Assembly: GCF_030524025.1 (NCBI RefSeq)
Contig: NZ_JAUNHI010000001.1
Span: 69,882 to 133,881 of the forward strand
DNA length: 64,000 bases
Source of the DNA: Actinomyces sp.
Lineage (GTDB): Bacteria; Actinomycetota; Actinomycetes; Actinomycetales; Actinomycetaceae
Direction: 5' to 3'
Part shown: piece after piece, positions 62,452 to 64,000 of the stretch
How positions within the stretch are numbered: the first letter of the stretch is position 1
Layout of the letters: every line of letters starts with the position of its first letter
Made by a program: the position numbers and the translations under genes
The notes under the pieces: generated by a model
The model's database searches: none
What the model was told of the DNA's origin: nothing
Seen by the model: the letters and a program-made list of their open reading frames with translations, nothing else

Positions 62452-63642
62452 ATGGAAAGACTCGACGGTGCCCGCCAGCGCTACGCCTGGGGCTCGACGA
62501 CGGCGATCCCCGGGCTCCTCGGGGTCCAGGCCGACTCCGAGCCCTGGGCCGAGCTGTGGTTCGGCGCCCACCACGCGGGCCCGACCCACGTGCGGGGAGG
62601 ACCGCCCCTGGCCGAGCTGATCGCCGCCGATCCCGCCCGGCTGCTCGGGGAGGACGTCGTGCGCCGGTTCGGACCCCAGCTGCCCTTCCTGCTCAAGGTC
62701 ATCGCCCCAGAGCGCGCACTGTCCCTCCAGGTCCACCCTGATCTCGAGCAGGCCATGGCCGGCTGGGAGCGGGAGAACCGTGAGGGGGTCGCGCTGGACG
62801 ACCCACGGCGCAGCTTCAAGGACGCCAATCACAAGCCGGAGATGGTCCTGGCCCTGACCCGCTACGAGGCCGTGGCGGGTTTCAGGGCGCCGCGGCGCGC
62901 CGCGGAGGTGCTGGCCGACCTGTCGAGCCCCCTGGCCCGGCGCATGCGCCGGACCCTGCGCCTCAACCCGACGCGCTTCGGCATCAGGCAGGTCTTCTCC
63001 GACCTGGTCGCCCAGGAGACCCGTCCCGAGCCCGGGGAGGTCGACGAGCTCGTCGAAGAGATCTCCCGGCGGCTGGCGGCGGGTACCTCGCCGTCGCGCC
63101 GGGCCGACGCCAACGCCGTGGAGATGGCCCGCTCCTTCCCCGGAGACCCGGGGGTGGCCGCGGCCCTCCTGCTCAACCCCGTCACCCTCCAGCCGGGGGA
63201 GGCACTCTTCGTCCCCGCCGGCTCGGTCCACGCCTACGTCTCCGGCCTGGGGGTCGAGGTCATGGCCTCCTCGGACAATGTCCTGCGCGCCGGCCTGACG
63301 ACCAAGCATGTCGACGTCCCGGCCATGCTCGCCTGCGTCGACTACGTGGCTGCGCCCCCGGTGCGGCCGGCCCCGGAGTACCTCTCGCGCGCGACGCGGG
63401 CCTACTACGCCCCGGTCGACGACTTCGAGTTGCTCGTCACCACGGTCGTCCCCGCCGACGCCAGGACCCAGGTCCCCGGCCGCGGGCCGCGGATCGTCCT
63501 GGCCGTCGAGGGCACGACGACCGTGACGACCCCTGCCGGGCAGGAGCGCCTGACCCGGGGCCAGGCCGTGTTCGTGGGGGCCGACGAGCGGACGCTGGCC
63601 GTCGAGGGCGCCGGGACGCTCGTGCAGGCCGACGTGCCCTGA
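62452..63642 (+). CDS. manA: Mannose-6-phosphate isomerase, type I
   Basis: This 396-aa zinc enzyme interconverts fructose-6-P and mannose-6-P, feeding GDP-mannose. It opens [14 protein letters not shown] and has [12 protein letters not shown], the zinc motif [33 protein letters not shown] and the active-site [20 protein letters not shown]. Length and motifs match the family. It is divergent from rmlA, as is common for sugar-precursor genes in actinobacteria. Mannose could be part of the glycans made here. Confidence 0.93.
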   Translation: MERLDGARQRYAWGSTTAIPGLLGVQADSEPWAELWFGAHHAGPTHVRGGPPLAELIAADPARLLGEDVVRRFGPQLPFLLKVIAPERALSLQVHPDLEQAMAGWERENREGVALDDPRRSFKDANHKPEMVLALTRYEAVAGFRAPRRAAEVLADLSSPLARRMRRTLRLNPTRFGIRQVFSDLVAQETRPEPGEVDELVEEISRRLAAGTSPSRRADANAVEMARSFPGDPGVAAALLLNPVTLQPGEALFVPAGSVHAYVSGLGVEVMASSDNVLRAGLTTKHVDVPAMLACVDYVAAPPVRPAPEYLSRATRAYYAPVDDFELLVTTVVPADARTQVPGRGPRIVLAVEGTTTVTTPAGQERLTRGQAVFVGADERTLAVEGAGTLVQADVP

Positions 63643-63702
63643 GGATCTTCAACCGTTGGGATGAGGGGGCAGCGGCGAGCCGGTCAGTGATTCCCGGCCC
63701 CA

Positions 63703-63762
63703 CCCCTCGCCGAGATCGGGACATATGACCCCTCGAGATCGGTAGATATGGCACGGCCGGGC
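63703..63762 (+). repeat. Dispersed repeat R4 (tandem CGAGATCGG units)
   Basis: Two 23-bp units stand head to tail behind the CCCTCGC flank seen at R2-right and R3. The second unit is followed by ACGGCCGGGCGC, as at R2-left (ACGGCCGAGCGC). No opposite partner is visible within the ~240 nt left in the window, so the other end may lie beyond the edge or be lost. Confidence 0.7.
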
Positions 63763-63833
63763 GCAGTCCCGTGTCTCCTACCCCGCACCACCCCACCCCG
63801 CCCTTGTCCCAGCCGCACCTCGGACTACACCGT

Positions 63834-64000
63834 CTAGGGCAGGGCGCCCTCCTGGCGGGCGGCGGCCGTGCGCAGCGCGGACTCGGCACTGGCGTCGACC
63901 ATGACGGCGCTGAGCCCGTGCCGCCAGGCGGCCAGCACCTCGAGGACCGCCATCGGTGTCCCTTCCTCAATCATGACGGCGCGGGTGCCGGTCTCACGCG
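63834..64000 (-). CDS. 3' end of an unidentified gene
   Basis: On the minus strand an open frame enters the window at its edge and ends at TAG 63836-63834. The visible 55 residues end AAARQEGALP and include EVLAAWRHGLSAVMVDAS. I do not recognise a family. The frame is kept open across the full stretch, and the codon use is GC3-rich like real genes here. Confidence 0.5.
   Translation of the reverse strand, partial: RETGTRAVMIEEGTPMAVLEVLAAWRHGLSAVMVDASAESALRTAAARQEGALP

Noticed and set aside
61414..63309. A 631-residue minus-strand frame that would fuse a new N-terminus to RmlA
   Set aside because: The RmlA signature starts at 62286 with a normal start; the extension lies opposite manA and is low-complexity.

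Overview
The window is very GC-rich DNA (roughly 70-73% by eye) with GTG/TTG starts, many ATGA/GTGA stop-start overlaps and several promoters that appear to start transcription at the start codon. These traits, together with LytR-CpsA-Psr (LCP) ligases, a WbbL-like rhamnosyltransferase, a fused RmlC-RmlD enzyme, DUF6541 membrane proteins and FG-GAP-repeat wall proteins, point to a high-GC actinobacterium, most likely Actinomyces or a close relative. The genus is inferred; no rRNA or housekeeping marker is present.

Nearly the whole window is one large cell-surface polysaccharide locus. Region 1 (0.1-10.5 kb): two LCP ligases, a WbbL-like rhamnosyltransferase, a DUF2304/GT2 pair, and genes resembling wbpD, wbpE, wbpB and wecB/wbpI for a di-N-acetylated amino-sugar uronic acid, plus a GT4 enzyme. 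Region 2 (10.5-31.3 kb): a truncated surface-protein tail and an IS1380-family remnant, then an ABC exporter, five consecutive glycosyltransferases, a WbpA/WecC-like dehydrogenase and two DUF6541 membrane proteins. A lower-GC XRE-ImmA/PIN cassette follows, then a secreted FG-GAP-repeat protein and a third DUF6541 protein. Region 3 (31.3-48 kb): rmlB, a secreted amidase with FG-GAP repeats, a YfhO-like protein, an LPG-synthase-type membrane protein, glycosyltransferases, ugd, and a Wzm/Wzt exporter with two glycosyltransferases. Region 4 (48-63.7 kb): an 851-residue tandem GT4 protein, a coiled-coil protein with a coupled GT2, a membrane protein, rmlC-rmlD, a Wzx-type flippase, several GT2 genes, a second DUF2304/GT2 pair, rmlA and manA. 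The last 167 bases hold the 3' end of an unidentified minus-strand gene.

Together the genes encode complete dTDP-L-rhamnose synthesis (rmlA, rmlB, rmlC-rmlD), UDP-glucuronate synthesis (ugd) and a probable full set for UDP-GlcNAc(3NAc)A or UDP-ManNAc(3NAc)A. There are about 18 glycosyltransferases, three kinds of lipid-linked sugar or polymer translocator and two LCP ligases. No initiating phosphoglycosyltransferase (TagO/WecA/WbaP type) was seen, so at least one essential step is encoded elsewhere.

A short dispersed repeat, built from a 23-bp unit with core CGAGATCGG, occurs at four sites: 10.5, 31.3-31.8, 48.0-48.3 and 63.7 kb. These sites lie at or near the boundaries of the four regions. 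Two of them are inverted-repeat elements resembling non-autonomous transposons. This modular layout is the most interesting structure in the window.
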